DNA of 64,000 bases. It comes from Rhodococcus sp. IEGM 1409 (lineage in GTDB: Bacteria > Actinomycetota > Actinomycetes > Mycobacteriales > Mycobacteriaceae). The stretch spans positions 339,412 through 403,411 of the forward strand of contig NZ_JASHKN010000004.1 in assembly GCF_030056735.1 (NCBI RefSeq). Direction: 5' to 3'. Below the pieces are notes generated by a model, which did no database searches, was not told the DNA's origin, and worked only from the letters and a program-made list of their open reading frames with translations. Made by a program: the position numbers and the translations under genes. This document shows positions 20,531 through 29,337 of this stretch, piece after piece. Each line of letters opens with the position of its first letter. Position 1 is the stretch's first letter.

Positions 20531-21190
20531 CTACGCGCCCGGAGTCACCAATCCGGTCTCGTAGGCCAGCACCACTGCCTGCACACGATCGCGCAGGTCG
20601 AGTTTCGTGAGAATGCGTCCGACGTGCGACTTGATCGTCGATTCGGACAGGTAAAGCTGCTGTGCGATCTCGATGTTCGACAGGCCCGTGGCCACGTGTC
20701 CGAGGACTTCGCGTTCGCGTTCGGTCAGGACGTCGAGAACAACCGGATCGCGTCGCGGCGCCGGACCGTCGACAATGAACCTCGACAGCAGGCGTCGTGT
20801 CACCTTCGGGGAGACAACCGCATCACCCGCTGCCACGCTGCGGATGGCCGACACGAGATCCTCGGGCGGGGTGTCCTTGAGGAGAAAGCCGCTGGCCCCG
20901 GCTCGCAGGGCGCCGAGGGCGTGTTCGTCCAGGTCGAATGTCGTCATAACCAGGACTCGCGACTCGATCCCGGAAGCAAGAATCTGCTCCGTGGCTTTCA
21001 CTCCGTCGACAATCGGCATCCGCACGTCCATCAACACGACGTCAGGCTTCAGCGCCACCGCCGCAGCGACCGCTGCGGCTCCGTCGCCGGCCTCACCGAT
21101 GACCGAGATGTCCTCGTGTGCTTCGAGCACCATGTTCAGGCCCATCCGCATGAGTTCCTGATCGTCGACTAACAGCACGGTGATGGGCAC
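20531..21190 (-). CDS. NarL/LuxR-family response regulator
   Basis: 219 residues. The receiver domain (1-120) has the acidic pair D9/D10, phospho-acceptor Asp55 in VLMDVRMP, Thr near 83 in VLVMTTFD and Lys near 105 in GFLLKD. The C-terminal LuxR-type helix-turn-helix (about 150-215) reads LTEREREVLGHVATGLSNIE and STIKSHVGRILTKL. It is 77 bp downstream of its partner kinase on the same strand. The target genes are not evident from context. Confidence 0.95.
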   Translation of the reverse strand: MPITVLLVDDQELMRMGLNMVLEAHEDISVIGEAGDGAAAVAAAVALKPDVVLMDVRMPIVDGVKATEQILASGIESRVLVMTTFDLDEHALGALRAGASGFLLKDTPPEDLVSAIRSVAAGDAVVSPKVTRRLLSRFIVDGPAPRRDPVVLDVLTEREREVLGHVATGLSNIEIAQQLYLSESTIKSHVGRILTKLDLRDRVQAVVLAYETGLVTPGA

Positions 21191-21267
21191 GGCGTAAACC
21201 TATCGGGCCTGAGTCGTCGGTGCCAACGCGATTGCTCCGACACCTGGTTACAGGGACATCGCCTGGA

Positions 21268-22431
21268 TCAGTCGTGGATCTCGAGTGGTAGTTCCGCATA
21301 GACACGCCAACTGCCGTCTGGGCGTCGTCCGGTCTCGAGTGTCCCGTGCAGTACCGCCACCCGCTCACGCATGCCGACCAGTCCGTTCCCCGAACCGTGC
21401 GCGAAGGTCGAACTCGACGTTCCGTTGTCGACCACCTCGAGCAGCACCGCGGTCTCGGTGCGGCGCACGGTGACTCGTGCCTTCGGATTTGCGCCGGCGT
21501 GACGGAGGACGTTGGTCAGTGACTCCTGTACGAGTCGATGAATGCCCAGGCTGACCGACGGACTGACGTCGTCGAGCTCACCGGTCAGTTCGAGCCGCAC
21601 GCCGAGTCCCGCGGCACGCATCATCTCGACGACCTTGGCAATGCCGGCAGTTCCGTGTTGCGGCATGGCATCGCTGCTGACCTCGGTGCGCAGAAGTGAG
21701 ACGGTCCGGCGAAGTTCGGCAAGGGCGTCGCGTCCGGTGCTGGAGATATTGCCCAGCGCTTTCTTTGCCAACGCCGGATTGGATTCGACCGTGTACGAGG
21801 CGCCGTCTGCTTGAACGATCATCACGCTGACCGCGTGGGCAACCACATCGTGAAGTTCGCGGGCGATACGGGTTCTTTCCGTGGCCACCGCATCCTCGGC
21901 GCGCCGATCCCGTTCGTACTCGGCCACTTCGAGTCTGGCTGCCACTTCCTCGTCGTAAGCGCGTCGCGCGCTCAAGAACTCGGCGGTGATCCAGGCGAGC
22001 GCATAGAGCAGCGTCGCGATGATGATCGTGAGGATCACGTCTTCGCGGATCACGAGCAGTGAGAGCGTCATGTCCAGGGCCAGGAAGCACGCGAAGATTG
22101 CCCCGGTGCGCCGATCTACGTACGCAACGAGTGTGTAGAGCGAGACGCCGAGTGCCAGCAGTCCTGGATGTTCGGGAGCCGGGTCACCTGTCGCCCACAT
22201 CATCAGGGTCGCGAAATACGACATGGACAATATGGCCGCTGCGGAGGTGCGGGGAAATTTGCGACGCCACACGACCGGCAGGCAGATCAGAAATCCGACG
22301 ACGAGCTGAGGCCATCGTTCCTCGCGAGGTGAGCTCACGAACGTGACAACTTCGAGCGCGAAGAACACGAGCGCCAGAGCGCTGTCCGCGATCATCGGCT
22401 TTCCTCGCAGCCACAGGCTGAACCTCCGCAT
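21268..22431 (-). CDS. HisKA_3-type sensor histidine kinase
   Basis: 387 residues. The first 150 contain four to five membrane segments (LALVFFALEVVTF, LVVGFLICLPVVW, GLLALGVSLYTLVAY, AIFACFLALDMTLSLLV, ILTIIIATLLYALAWI) with little extracytoplasmic sequence, suggesting a membrane-embedded sensor. The dimerisation domain has the phospho-acceptor His194 in ERTRIARELHDVVAHAVS. The ATPase domain shows the N-box-like HRLVQESLTNVLRHA, VVDNGTSS and GLVGMRERV. It forms a two-component pair with the response regulator downstream. The stimulus is unknown. Confidence 0.95.
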   Translation of the reverse strand: MRRFSLWLRGKPMIADSALALVFFALEVVTFVSSPREERWPQLVVGFLICLPVVWRRKFPRTSAAAILSMSYFATLMMWATGDPAPEHPGLLALGVSLYTLVAYVDRRTGAIFACFLALDMTLSLLVIREDVILTIIIATLLYALAWITAEFLSARRAYDEEVAARLEVAEYERDRRAEDAVATERTRIARELHDVVAHAVSVMIVQADGASYTVESNPALAKKALGNISSTGRDALAELRRTVSLLRTEVSSDAMPQHGTAGIAKVVEMMRAAGLGVRLELTGELDDVSPSVSLGIHRLVQESLTNVLRHAGANPKARVTVRRTETAVLLEVVDNGTSSSTFAHGSGNGLVGMRERVAVLHGTLETGRRPDGSWRVYAELPLEIHD

Positions 22432-22469
22432 GTGCTCAAGAGTGTCACAGCTGTGAAAGAGTCACCGCC

Positions 22470-23237
22470 GTGGATATTGCTGATTGGGGACTGCTGATGA
22501 CGGCAGCGACGGCGGCGGGTTGGGTGGACGCCGTCGTTGGCGGCGGCGGATTGATTCTGCTGCCCGCGCTCTTTCTGGTCGCACCCCAATTGACTCCGCA
22601 AGCGGCCCTGGCCACCAACAAACTCACGGCCTTCACCGGGACGAGTGCCGCGGTGTACACGTTCTCGCGTCGAATCCCGATGGAGTGGCGGCAGCTGGCG
22701 CCGGCAGCTGCGTTGGCCGCGTTGACGGCCGCGTGCGGAGCGGCGGCCGTTTCACTGATCGACAAGAAGTACTTCATTCCGATCGTGATGGTCGTCCTCG
22801 TCGCCGTCGCCGTCTTCGTGACAATGCGTCCGACGCTGGGCACCACCATCGCCACTCATCGTCCGACGCAGCGCAAGACCGTCCTCGTCCTGCTGCTCTC
22901 CGCCGGACTCATCGGCCTCTACGACGGTCTGCTCGGACCGGGCACCGGCACGTTCCTCATCATCAGCTTCGCGACATTCCTCGGAACCGAATTCGTCCGC
23001 AGCGCTGCTATGGCGAAGGTGATCAATCTCGGTTCCAACTTCGGCGCGCTCGCGTATTTCGCCGTCACCGGACATGTCTGGTGGAGTTTGGGTTTGGCGA
23101 TGGCAGTCTGCAACGTTCTCGGCGCGGTCATCGGTTCGCGAATGGCGTTGAGCAAGGGATCCGGGTTCGTGCGAATCACGCTGTTGGTTGTCGTGATCGC
23201 CATGGTGATCCGCCTCGGATGGCAGCAGTTCGGCTGA
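22470..23237 (+). CDS. TauE/SafE family permease
   Basis: 255 residues with seven to eight membrane segments, including the family signature near the N terminus (GWVDAVVGGGGLILLPAL, then LATNKLTAFTGTSAA) and its repeat in the second half (GLYDGLLGPGTGTFLIISF, MAKVINLGSNFGALAYF). Members move sulfite, sulfonate or related organic anions across the inner membrane; the substrate is not predictable here. It starts with GTG at 22470, 38 bp from the divergent kinase start, and is 30 bp before tldD. Confidence 0.9.
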   Translation: MDIADWGLLMTAATAAGWVDAVVGGGGLILLPALFLVAPQLTPQAALATNKLTAFTGTSAAVYTFSRRIPMEWRQLAPAAALAALTAACGAAAVSLIDKKYFIPIVMVVLVAVAVFVTMRPTLGTTIATHRPTQRKTVLVLLLSAGLIGLYDGLLGPGTGTFLIISFATFLGTEFVRSAAMAKVINLGSNFGALAYFAVTGHVWWSLGLAMAVCNVLGAVIGSRMALSKGSGFVRITLLVVVIAMVIRLGWQQFG

Positions 23238-23267
23238 GATCGGCGGTCGTCGACTAGCGTCGTGTGC

Positions 23268-24788
23268 GTGACCGTCACCCGAGATGTCGATGCAGATTTC
23301 CTCGCCCTCCCGCTGCGAGCCGTCTCTGACGCGGCGCTGTCGGCAGCAAGAACCGCCGGAGCCCAGCACGCCGACGTTCGTGTCCACCGCGTGCTCACAC
23401 AGTCGATCAGGTTGCGCGACGGCGTAGTTCAGGCCGTATCCGACGGAGACGAGATCGGGGTCGCCGTCCGCGTGATCGTCGACGGCACCTGGGGGTTCGC
23501 CTCCCACGCCGAGGTGTCCCCCGACGTCGCGGCTGCGCTGGCGCGCCAAGCCGTCGAGGTTGCGAAGGCATTGCGCTCGCTCAATCGTGATCCGGTCACC
23601 CTCGCCGACGAGCCCGTCTACGCCGACGCGACGTGGGTGTCGCCGTACCTCGAGGATCCTTTCGCGACACCGACGTCCGACAAAGTAGCCCTGCTGGTCG
23701 ACTATTCCGGACGGCTTCAAGCCGCTGACGGCGTGGATCACGTCACGGCGAGCGTCCTCCAGGTCAAAGAACAGACCTTCTACGCGGATCTGGCCGGTTC
23801 GTCGATCACACAGCAACGGGTGCGTCTGCACCCTGAGTTCGAAGCGACAGCCGTCGACAAGTCGGCCGGCAGCTTCGAATCGATGCGTACCTTGGCTCCG
23901 CCGGTAGGGCGCGGATGGGAGTATCTCGGGGCGGAGAGCACGTGGAACTGGGGCTACGAGCTCGCCCGGATACCGGAGTGGCTGGCCGAGAAGACGAAGG
24001 CACCGACCGTCGAAGCGGGGCCGACCGACCTCGTGATCGATCCGACCAATCTGTGGCTCACGATCCACGAATCCATCGGACATGCCACCGAATACGACCG
24101 GGCAATCGGCTACGAAGCGGCCTACGCCGGTACGTCGTTCGCGACGCCGGACAAGCTGGGAACGCTGAAGTACGGAACATCGCTCATGCACGTGACCGCC
24201 GATCGAAACCAAGAGCACGGCCTGGCCAGCGTCGGATTCGACGACGACGGCGTCGCCGCTCAACGGTGGGATCTGGTCGCCGACGGAACGCTGGTCGGGT
24301 ATCAACTCGATCGCGTGTTCGCGCCGAGGTTGGGACTGACGCGTTCCAACGGATGCTCGTACGCCGACTCCGCACATCACGTTCCCATCCAGCGCATGGC
24401 CAACGTCTCGCTCTCCCCCGACCCCCACACGGACACTTCGACCGAAGACCTGATCTCGCGGGTCGAGAACGGCATCTACGTCGTCGGTGACAAGTCCTGG
24501 TCGATCGACATGCAGCGCTACAACTTCCAGTTCACCGGTCAGCGGTTCTTCAAGATCCGTGACGGAAAGCTCGACGGTCAGGTGCGTGACGTGGCGTATC
24601 AGGCGACGACAACAGATTTCTGGGGCTCGATGGAAGCCGTCGGCGGCGAGTCGACGTGGCGCCTGCAAGGCGCATTCAACTGCGGCAAGGCGCAACCCGG
24701 TCAGGTTGCGGCGGTCAGCCACGGCAGCCCGTCGGCTCTGTTCCGCGGAGTCAACATCCTCAATACCCGTTCGGAGGCTCAGCAGTGA
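23268..24788 (+). CDS. tldD: TldD-type metallopeptidase subunit
   Basis: 506 residues, PmbA/TldD family. TldD-TldE heterodimers are zinc proteases that trim unfolded peptides; in E. coli they mature microcin B17 and degrade CcdA. The metal site is visible as HESIGHATE (HExxxH type) near residue 268, with a further likely Cys/His ligand in the conserved GCSYADSAHH region. The N-terminal ADVRVHRVLTQSIRLRDGVV is the family entry motif. I chose GTG at 23268 (VTVTRDVDADF); a GTG two codons upstream also fits. It overlaps tldE by 4 nt. No RiPP precursor gene is seen nearby. Confidence 0.92.
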   Translation: MTVTRDVDADFLALPLRAVSDAALSAARTAGAQHADVRVHRVLTQSIRLRDGVVQAVSDGDEIGVAVRVIVDGTWGFASHAEVSPDVAAALARQAVEVAKALRSLNRDPVTLADEPVYADATWVSPYLEDPFATPTSDKVALLVDYSGRLQAADGVDHVTASVLQVKEQTFYADLAGSSITQQRVRLHPEFEATAVDKSAGSFESMRTLAPPVGRGWEYLGAESTWNWGYELARIPEWLAEKTKAPTVEAGPTDLVIDPTNLWLTIHESIGHATEYDRAIGYEAAYAGTSFATPDKLGTLKYGTSLMHVTADRNQEHGLASVGFDDDGVAAQRWDLVADGTLVGYQLDRVFAPRLGLTRSNGCSYADSAHHVPIQRMANVSLSPDPHTDTSTEDLISRVENGIYVVGDKSWSIDMQRYNFQFTGQRFFKIRDGKLDGQVRDVAYQATTTDFWGSMEAVGGESTWRLQGAFNCGKAQPGQVAAVSHGSPSALFRGVNILNTRSEAQQ

Positions 24789-26146
24789 TCGATCCGCAGC
24801 AGGTCGTCGAGCGTGCACTGGCCGCGAGGACGGTAGACGAATCGTTGGTGATCGTGACCGACGCGAGTGAGGCGTCGCTCCGGTGGGCCAACAATTCGAT
24901 GACCACCAACGGAGTCTCACTGTCCCGGACGTGGACGGTGATCTCGATCGTGCGCGAAGGTGACATCGCGAAGGTGGGCACTGTCAGTTCCAGCAGTGTC
25001 GATCCGGAGCAGATTTCCGCGCTCGTGCAGGCAAGCGAAGAAGCTGCTCGCACAGCCACTCCCGCTGACGACGCATCCGACTTGATCACCCAATCGGCGG
25101 CGGAGACCGACTGGGACCTGCCGCCCGCCTTGACCGACATCGGTGTCTTCGCTCAGTTGGCTGCCGATCTGTCGAAGGCCTTCGACGGCGACGACCAGTT
25201 GTTCGGCTTCGCCCACCACCAGTTGCACACCACCTGGCTGGGAACTTCGACGGGCGTGCGACGTAGAACGGCTCAGGCCACCGGCTCCGTGGAGATCAAC
25301 GGCAAGCGCGGCGACGCGAGTGCCTGGGTCGGATCCGGAACTGTCGATTTCAGCGACATTTCAATGCCGAAGCTCTTGTCGCAGTTGACTACTCGACTCG
25401 ACTGGGCCGGTAATTCCGTCAGCCTGCCCGCCGGCCGCTACGAGACAATTCTCCCGCCGTCTGCTGTGGCGGACCTGATGATCTATCTGATGTGGACGAT
25501 GGAGGGTCGCGGCGCCGAAGAGGGCCACACCGCACTTTCCTCCACCGGTGGCACCCGGATCGGCGAGAAACTCGGTGCCTTGCCACTCACGCTGACCTCC
25601 GACCCCGAGGCAGAGGGCTTGCAGTCCGCGCCGTTCGTGATCACGACGTCGTCGAGCGAATCCGTCTCACTGTTCGACAACGGCATGGAGATCGAACCCG
25701 TCGACTGGGTCCGAGACGGGGTTGTCAATGCGCTGGCATACCCGCGCCACGCTGCCCGAGAATTCGGTCGACCCGTCGCAGTTCCCGGCGACAATCTCAT
25801 CCTGACCGGTGGTGACGACACCTCGATCGAGGACATGATCGCAGGTACTGAGAAGGGGTTGCTGCTCACGACCCTCTGGTACATCCGCGAGGTGGATCCC
25901 ACGACTCTGCTGTTGACCGGGCTCACGCGCGACGGTGTGTATTTGATCGAGGACGGCAAGATCGTCGGCGCCGTCAACAACTTCCGATTCAACGAGAGTC
26001 CTCTCGATCTCCTGCGGCGGGTTACCGAGGCGGGTCGCACAGAGATCACGCTCCCCCGTGAGTGGAAAGACTGGTTCACTCGAACAGCTATGCCGCCGAT
26101 GCGGATTCCCGATTTCCACATGTCCTCGGTCAGTCAGGCGCAGTGA
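24785..26146 (+). CDS. tldE: TldE/PmbA-type metalloprotease partner
   Basis: 453 residues, second PmbA/TldD family protein. It lacks the HExxxH motif of its partner, as TldE subunits do, and acts in the heterodimer. Family features include the N-terminal TDASEASLRWANNSMTTNG, the central LPAGRYETILPPSAVADL and the C-terminal TLLLTGLTRDGVYLIEDGKI. The GTG start overlaps the tldD stop (GTGA), indicating translational coupling and equal dosage. Its own stop overlaps the next ATG by one base. Confidence 0.92.
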   Translation: MIDPQQVVERALAARTVDESLVIVTDASEASLRWANNSMTTNGVSLSRTWTVISIVREGDIAKVGTVSSSSVDPEQISALVQASEEAARTATPADDASDLITQSAAETDWDLPPALTDIGVFAQLAADLSKAFDGDDQLFGFAHHQLHTTWLGTSTGVRRRTAQATGSVEINGKRGDASAWVGSGTVDFSDISMPKLLSQLTTRLDWAGNSVSLPAGRYETILPPSAVADLMIYLMWTMEGRGAEEGHTALSSTGGTRIGEKLGALPLTLTSDPEAEGLQSAPFVITTSSSESVSLFDNGMEIEPVDWVRDGVVNALAYPRHAAREFGRPVAVPGDNLILTGGDDTSIEDMIAGTEKGLLLTTLWYIREVDPTTLLLTGLTRDGVYLIEDGKIVGAVNNFRFNESPLDLLRRVTEAGRTEITLPREWKDWFTRTAMPPMRIPDFHMSSVSQAQ

Positions 26147-27051
26147 TGACGAAGGTCGTGATCGCCGGCGGCACCGGCGCTCTCGGCCGCCGGATCAGCG
26201 ACGATCTCGCCGACCGCGGGTATGGCGTCGTGATCCTGACTCGGTCACCGAAACCCGGCAGGCACAGGCAGGTTCAGTGGGACGGCGTCACTGTCGGCGA
26301 CTGGGCAGGAGAACTCGACGGCGCCGCGGTGATCAATCTTGCCGGCGAGTTGGTCGATCGCCGACCGACACCGGCAAACATCGCACTGCTCACCAGCTCC
26401 CGAGTCGATCCGACCCGCGCACTGGTCGAAGCGTCGAACCTACTGGCGCGCCCTGTTCCGGTCTGGATCCAGGCGAGCACGCTCGCGATCTACGGCGACG
26501 CGGGTGAGTCCCGTCTCGACGAGGATTCTCCCCTCGCTGACGGGCCACCTCAGATGGCCGACGTCGCAAAGGATTGGGAGGCAGCAGTCGAGGGCGCAAA
26601 CACGTCACGAGTAGTGATCCTGCGGACCAGCGTCGTGTTGGAAAAGGGCACGCCGGCGCTCGAGCGACTACTGTTGCTGGTGCGTTTCGGTTTGGGCGGA
26701 CGCGTTGCCTCGGGTAGGCAATGGACGAGTTGGATTCACATCGACGACTGGCTGTCGATCGTGCGCTGGGCCCTCGAACCCGATTCGGCCGCCTCGGGGG
26801 TAGTCATCGCGACTGCCCCGGATCCTGTCCGAAATTCAGAACTGATGGCCGGGTTGCGCAAGCACCTTCACCGGCCACCTGCCCCGCCGACACCCGCGTT
26901 CATGGTTAAACTCGGCGCATTCCTCTTGCGCAGCGACGCCGCCCTGGGCCTGACCGGCCGACACGCCGTGTCGAAAGTGTTGACGGACAACGGCTTCCCA
27001 TTCACCTATCCGAAGTTCGACACAGCCTTGGGTGATCTGCTCGGCAACTGA
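26146..27051 (+). CDS. TIGR01777-type NAD(P)-binding epimerase
   Basis: 301 residues, extended short-chain dehydrogenase of the SulA/YfcH family. The Rossmann motif VVIAGGTGALGRRI opens the protein. INLAGELVDRR, IYGDAGES and WTSWIHIDDWLSIV are family landmarks, and the DUF1731 C-terminal domain is seen as VKLGAFLLRSDAALGLTGRH. Substrate unknown. ATG at 26146 overlaps the tldE stop by one base (TGATG); a GTG one codon earlier is possible. The tldD-tldE-epimerase chain looks like one transcript. Confidence 0.9.
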   Translation: MTKVVIAGGTGALGRRISDDLADRGYGVVILTRSPKPGRHRQVQWDGVTVGDWAGELDGAAVINLAGELVDRRPTPANIALLTSSRVDPTRALVEASNLLARPVPVWIQASTLAIYGDAGESRLDEDSPLADGPPQMADVAKDWEAAVEGANTSRVVILRTSVVLEKGTPALERLLLLVRFGLGGRVASGRQWTSWIHIDDWLSIVRWALEPDSAASGVVIATAPDPVRNSELMAGLRKHLHRPPAPPTPAFMVKLGAFLLRSDAALGLTGRHAVSKVLTDNGFPFTYPKFDTALGDLLGN

Positions 27052-27058
27052 CGCGCGG

Positions 27059-27439
27059 TCAGGCCGCGGCGATGGCAAGGCCGATCGTTCCGGTCTTGCC
27101 GCGGCGAAGCAGACTGCCCTTCATGGTGATCCATCCGAGGATTCCGTACCTACGGGCGATCGCGTCGCGAGCATGATCCGTGCCCGATCCGTCGAGGATC
27201 TCGGCGACGGCGACAACCGGTTCACCCTTCGGATTTCCCCGAGCGTCACACGCAGCGACGGTGACCGACGGGTTTCGCCTGATGCGCTTGACCTTGTAGG
27301 AATCGGTGACGGTCCACATCAGGAGCTTGTCGCCGTCCGGCGCGGCCCAGAGCGGAGTCGCCACCGGCGTTCCGTCCTTGCGGAAGGTCGTGAGTAGGAC
27401 GTACTTGGCCTCGGAGACACGCTTGAAGTCGGGGTTCAC
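27059..27439 (-). CDS. PPOX-class F420-dependent oxidoreductase
   Basis: 126 residues, split-beta-barrel flavin/F420-binding fold. Motifs SEAKYVLLTTFRKDGTPVAT and PLWAAPDGDKLLMWT line up with the F420H2-dependent reductase branch; KVKRIRRNPSVTVAACDARG is the cofactor-phosphate contact region. The substrate cannot be inferred. GTG at 27439 is chosen because the domain begins right after it (VNPDFKRVSEAKYV); the longer frame adds a Cys/Arg-rich leader without family features. It is convergent with the epimerase gene and divergent from the cholesterol oxidase. Confidence 0.88.
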   Translation of the reverse strand: MNPDFKRVSEAKYVLLTTFRKDGTPVATPLWAAPDGDKLLMWTVTDSYKVKRIRRNPSVTVAACDARGNPKGEPVVAVAEILDGSGTDHARDAIARRYGILGWITMKGSLLRRGKTGTIGLAIAAA

Positions 27440-27642
27440 CCCTCGAGGATAGGTGTGAGCGCCTCTCGCTGAACACCGACAGGCTTCCGCGAATATCTGG
27501 CGACCGTTCATCCTGGGCTGAAATTTGCCACCTATGCACGTTTTATCCGTTTTCGGCGCACATTCAACACGCCGTTTCGTCCCCAAACTCCCCCTCGAGT
27601 TATTCTGAGGCAAACTGTCGAATTGGGGAGTCGAACTTACAC

Positions 27643-29298
27643 ATGCAGTGCCGTGACATGCAGCGTCGTGACTTTTTCAAAGCGGCCGGGGTGGGGGCGG
27701 CAGTTGCAGCCGCGACACCGCTCATGTCGACGTCGATCAGCCACGCCGGCCCCGCACCTCTGCGTGCGTTACCGATGGGTGCTGATCACTACCGCGCGCT
27801 CGTCCCCGAGTTGTTCGTACCCTCGCCTACTCCCCCGGAGCATTCCGAAGCCATCGTCATCGGGTCCGGATTCGGCGCCAGCGCCACCGCCCTCAGGTTG
27901 GCGCAGAGCGGCACCCAGGTCACCATCCTCGAACGCGGACTGCGGTGGCCTCACGATCCGCAGCGGGAGATTCACACCTCCGACATGCTGGCTGACGGGC
28001 GCGGAGTTTTCCGGCGAACGTCGTTCACCAACCTCACCGGGCTCCCCGTGGTGTGCGACTACTTCAGCGGCGTCCTCGATGCCACCGACTACGAACACAT
28101 CTCGGTCTGGCGCGGTGCTGCAGTCGGCGGCGGCTCCATCGTCTTCACCGGCGTGATGATCGCCCCCGAGCGCCGATTCTTCGACGCGGTCTTCGGCAAC
28201 TCCCTCGACTACGACGAGATGTCGTCGACTTGGTACCCCAAAGTGCGCCAGATGCTGCGTTTGAGCCCGTTGCCCGAAGACATCTACCAAGCCCCGAACT
28301 TCGGTCACTCGCGCCGCTGGGATCAGGACGCTCGTCGTGCGGGCTTCGATCCGCAGCGGATCGACGGGATCTGGAACTGGGACGTGGTTCGCGCGGAGCT
28401 CGCCGGCCGCACCCGAGCGTCGGCCACCGCTGGTGACAGCAACATGGGCAACTCCAACGGGGCGAAGTTCGACCTCACTCAGAACTACATCCCTGCCGCC
28501 GAAGCCACCGGACGAACCACCGTGTGTTACGGACATCAGGTGCTCGCAATCAGTCGCGAACGCGATGGACGTTACGTCGTCGACGTCGAATCGACGGATC
28601 CGACGGGCGGCGTTCTGGCGCGGAAGACTCTCACGTGTGACCGGTTGTTCCTCGGCGCCGGCTCCATCGGTACGTCCGAACTGTTGGTACGCGCCCAGGC
28701 GACCGGCGCGCTGCCGAACCTCAACGAACACGTCGGCAAAGGCTGGGGAACCAACGGCGACGCCGGAATGGTGCGCTCGTTCGGCTTCAGTGACGGCAAC
28801 GCGCAGGCCGCGCCGTCTGCGTCGCGCATCGTCGACGAGTCGGGAATGCCACTCTCTCTGGAAAATTGGTACGTTCCCGGCGTGCCCGTGAACATCGGCA
28901 TGCTCGGAACCTTGGGTATGACTCTCGACTCGCAGCGCGCCGACTTCGCCTACGACGGCGCCAACGATCGGGTGGTGTTGAACTGGCCGAAGAACGGCAA
29001 CGACGCCACCGTCGAGGCTCTGCGCGCCGTCCAGAACAAGATGGCATTCGCCGGGACCACCCTGCCATCTGCGTTGCCGTTCGCGAAGGACGTCAATTCC
29101 TCGTTCACCGCACATCCCCTCGGCGGTGCAGTTCTGGGCAAGGCCACCGACAGCTACGGGCGCGTCAAGGGCTACGACGGCCTGTACGTGATGGACGGCG
29201 CTGCCATTCCGGGAAGCACCGGCACTGTCAATCCGTCACTGACCATTACGGCTCTGGCGGAGCGGAACATCGCTCAGATCATCAAGTCCGGACGCTGA
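27643..29298 (+). CDS. choD: Cholesterol oxidase, GMC family, Tat-exported
   Basis: 551 residues; oxidises cholesterol to cholest-4-en-3-one with O2, using FAD. The N terminus is a Tat signal (QRRDFFKAAG, hydrophobic AAVAAATPL, AxA-like site near SHAGPA), so the enzyme acts outside the membrane. The FAD motif is AIVIGSGFGASATALRLA near residue 70, and GAAVGGGSIVFTG follows. The conserved His of the cholesterol oxidase active site is in FTAHPLGGAVLGKATD and the Asn in GTVNPSLTITALAERN. Length and order match class I actinobacterial enzymes. A hairpin overlaps the stop. I found no KstR box (TnnAACnnGTTnnA) upstream. Confidence 0.92.
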   Translation: MQCRDMQRRDFFKAAGVGAAVAAATPLMSTSISHAGPAPLRALPMGADHYRALVPELFVPSPTPPEHSEAIVIGSGFGASATALRLAQSGTQVTILERGLRWPHDPQREIHTSDMLADGRGVFRRTSFTNLTGLPVVCDYFSGVLDATDYEHISVWRGAAVGGGSIVFTGVMIAPERRFFDAVFGNSLDYDEMSSTWYPKVRQMLRLSPLPEDIYQAPNFGHSRRWDQDARRAGFDPQRIDGIWNWDVVRAELAGRTRASATAGDSNMGNSNGAKFDLTQNYIPAAEATGRTTVCYGHQVLAISRERDGRYVVDVESTDPTGGVLARKTLTCDRLFLGAGSIGTSELLVRAQATGALPNLNEHVGKGWGTNGDAGMVRSFGFSDGNAQAAPSASRIVDESGMPLSLENWYVPGVPVNIGMLGTLGMTLDSQRADFAYDGANDRVVLNWPKNGNDATVEALRAVQNKMAFAGTTLPSALPFAKDVNSSFTAHPLGGAVLGKATDSYGRVKGYDGLYVMDGAAIPGSTGTVNPSLTITALAERNIAQIIKSGR

Positions 29299-29317
29299 AA
29301 CACTTCAGCGCCCGGAC
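29286..29317. terminator. Bidirectional hairpin between choD and cobN
   Basis: GTCCGG-A-CGCTGAA (29286-29299) pairs with TTCAGCG-C-CCGGAC (29304-29317) around an ACAC loop, a 13-bp stem with one mismatch. It covers the choD stop and sits 21 bp beyond the cobN stop, so it can end both convergent transcripts. Confidence 0.8.
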
Positions 29318-29337
29318 CTGTCGGTGATCCTCGAGGT

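Noticed and set aside
27440-27642. Search for a KstR operator in front of the cholesterol oxidase
   Set aside because: No TnnAACnnGTTnnA match was seen, so membership in the KstR regulon is not claimed.
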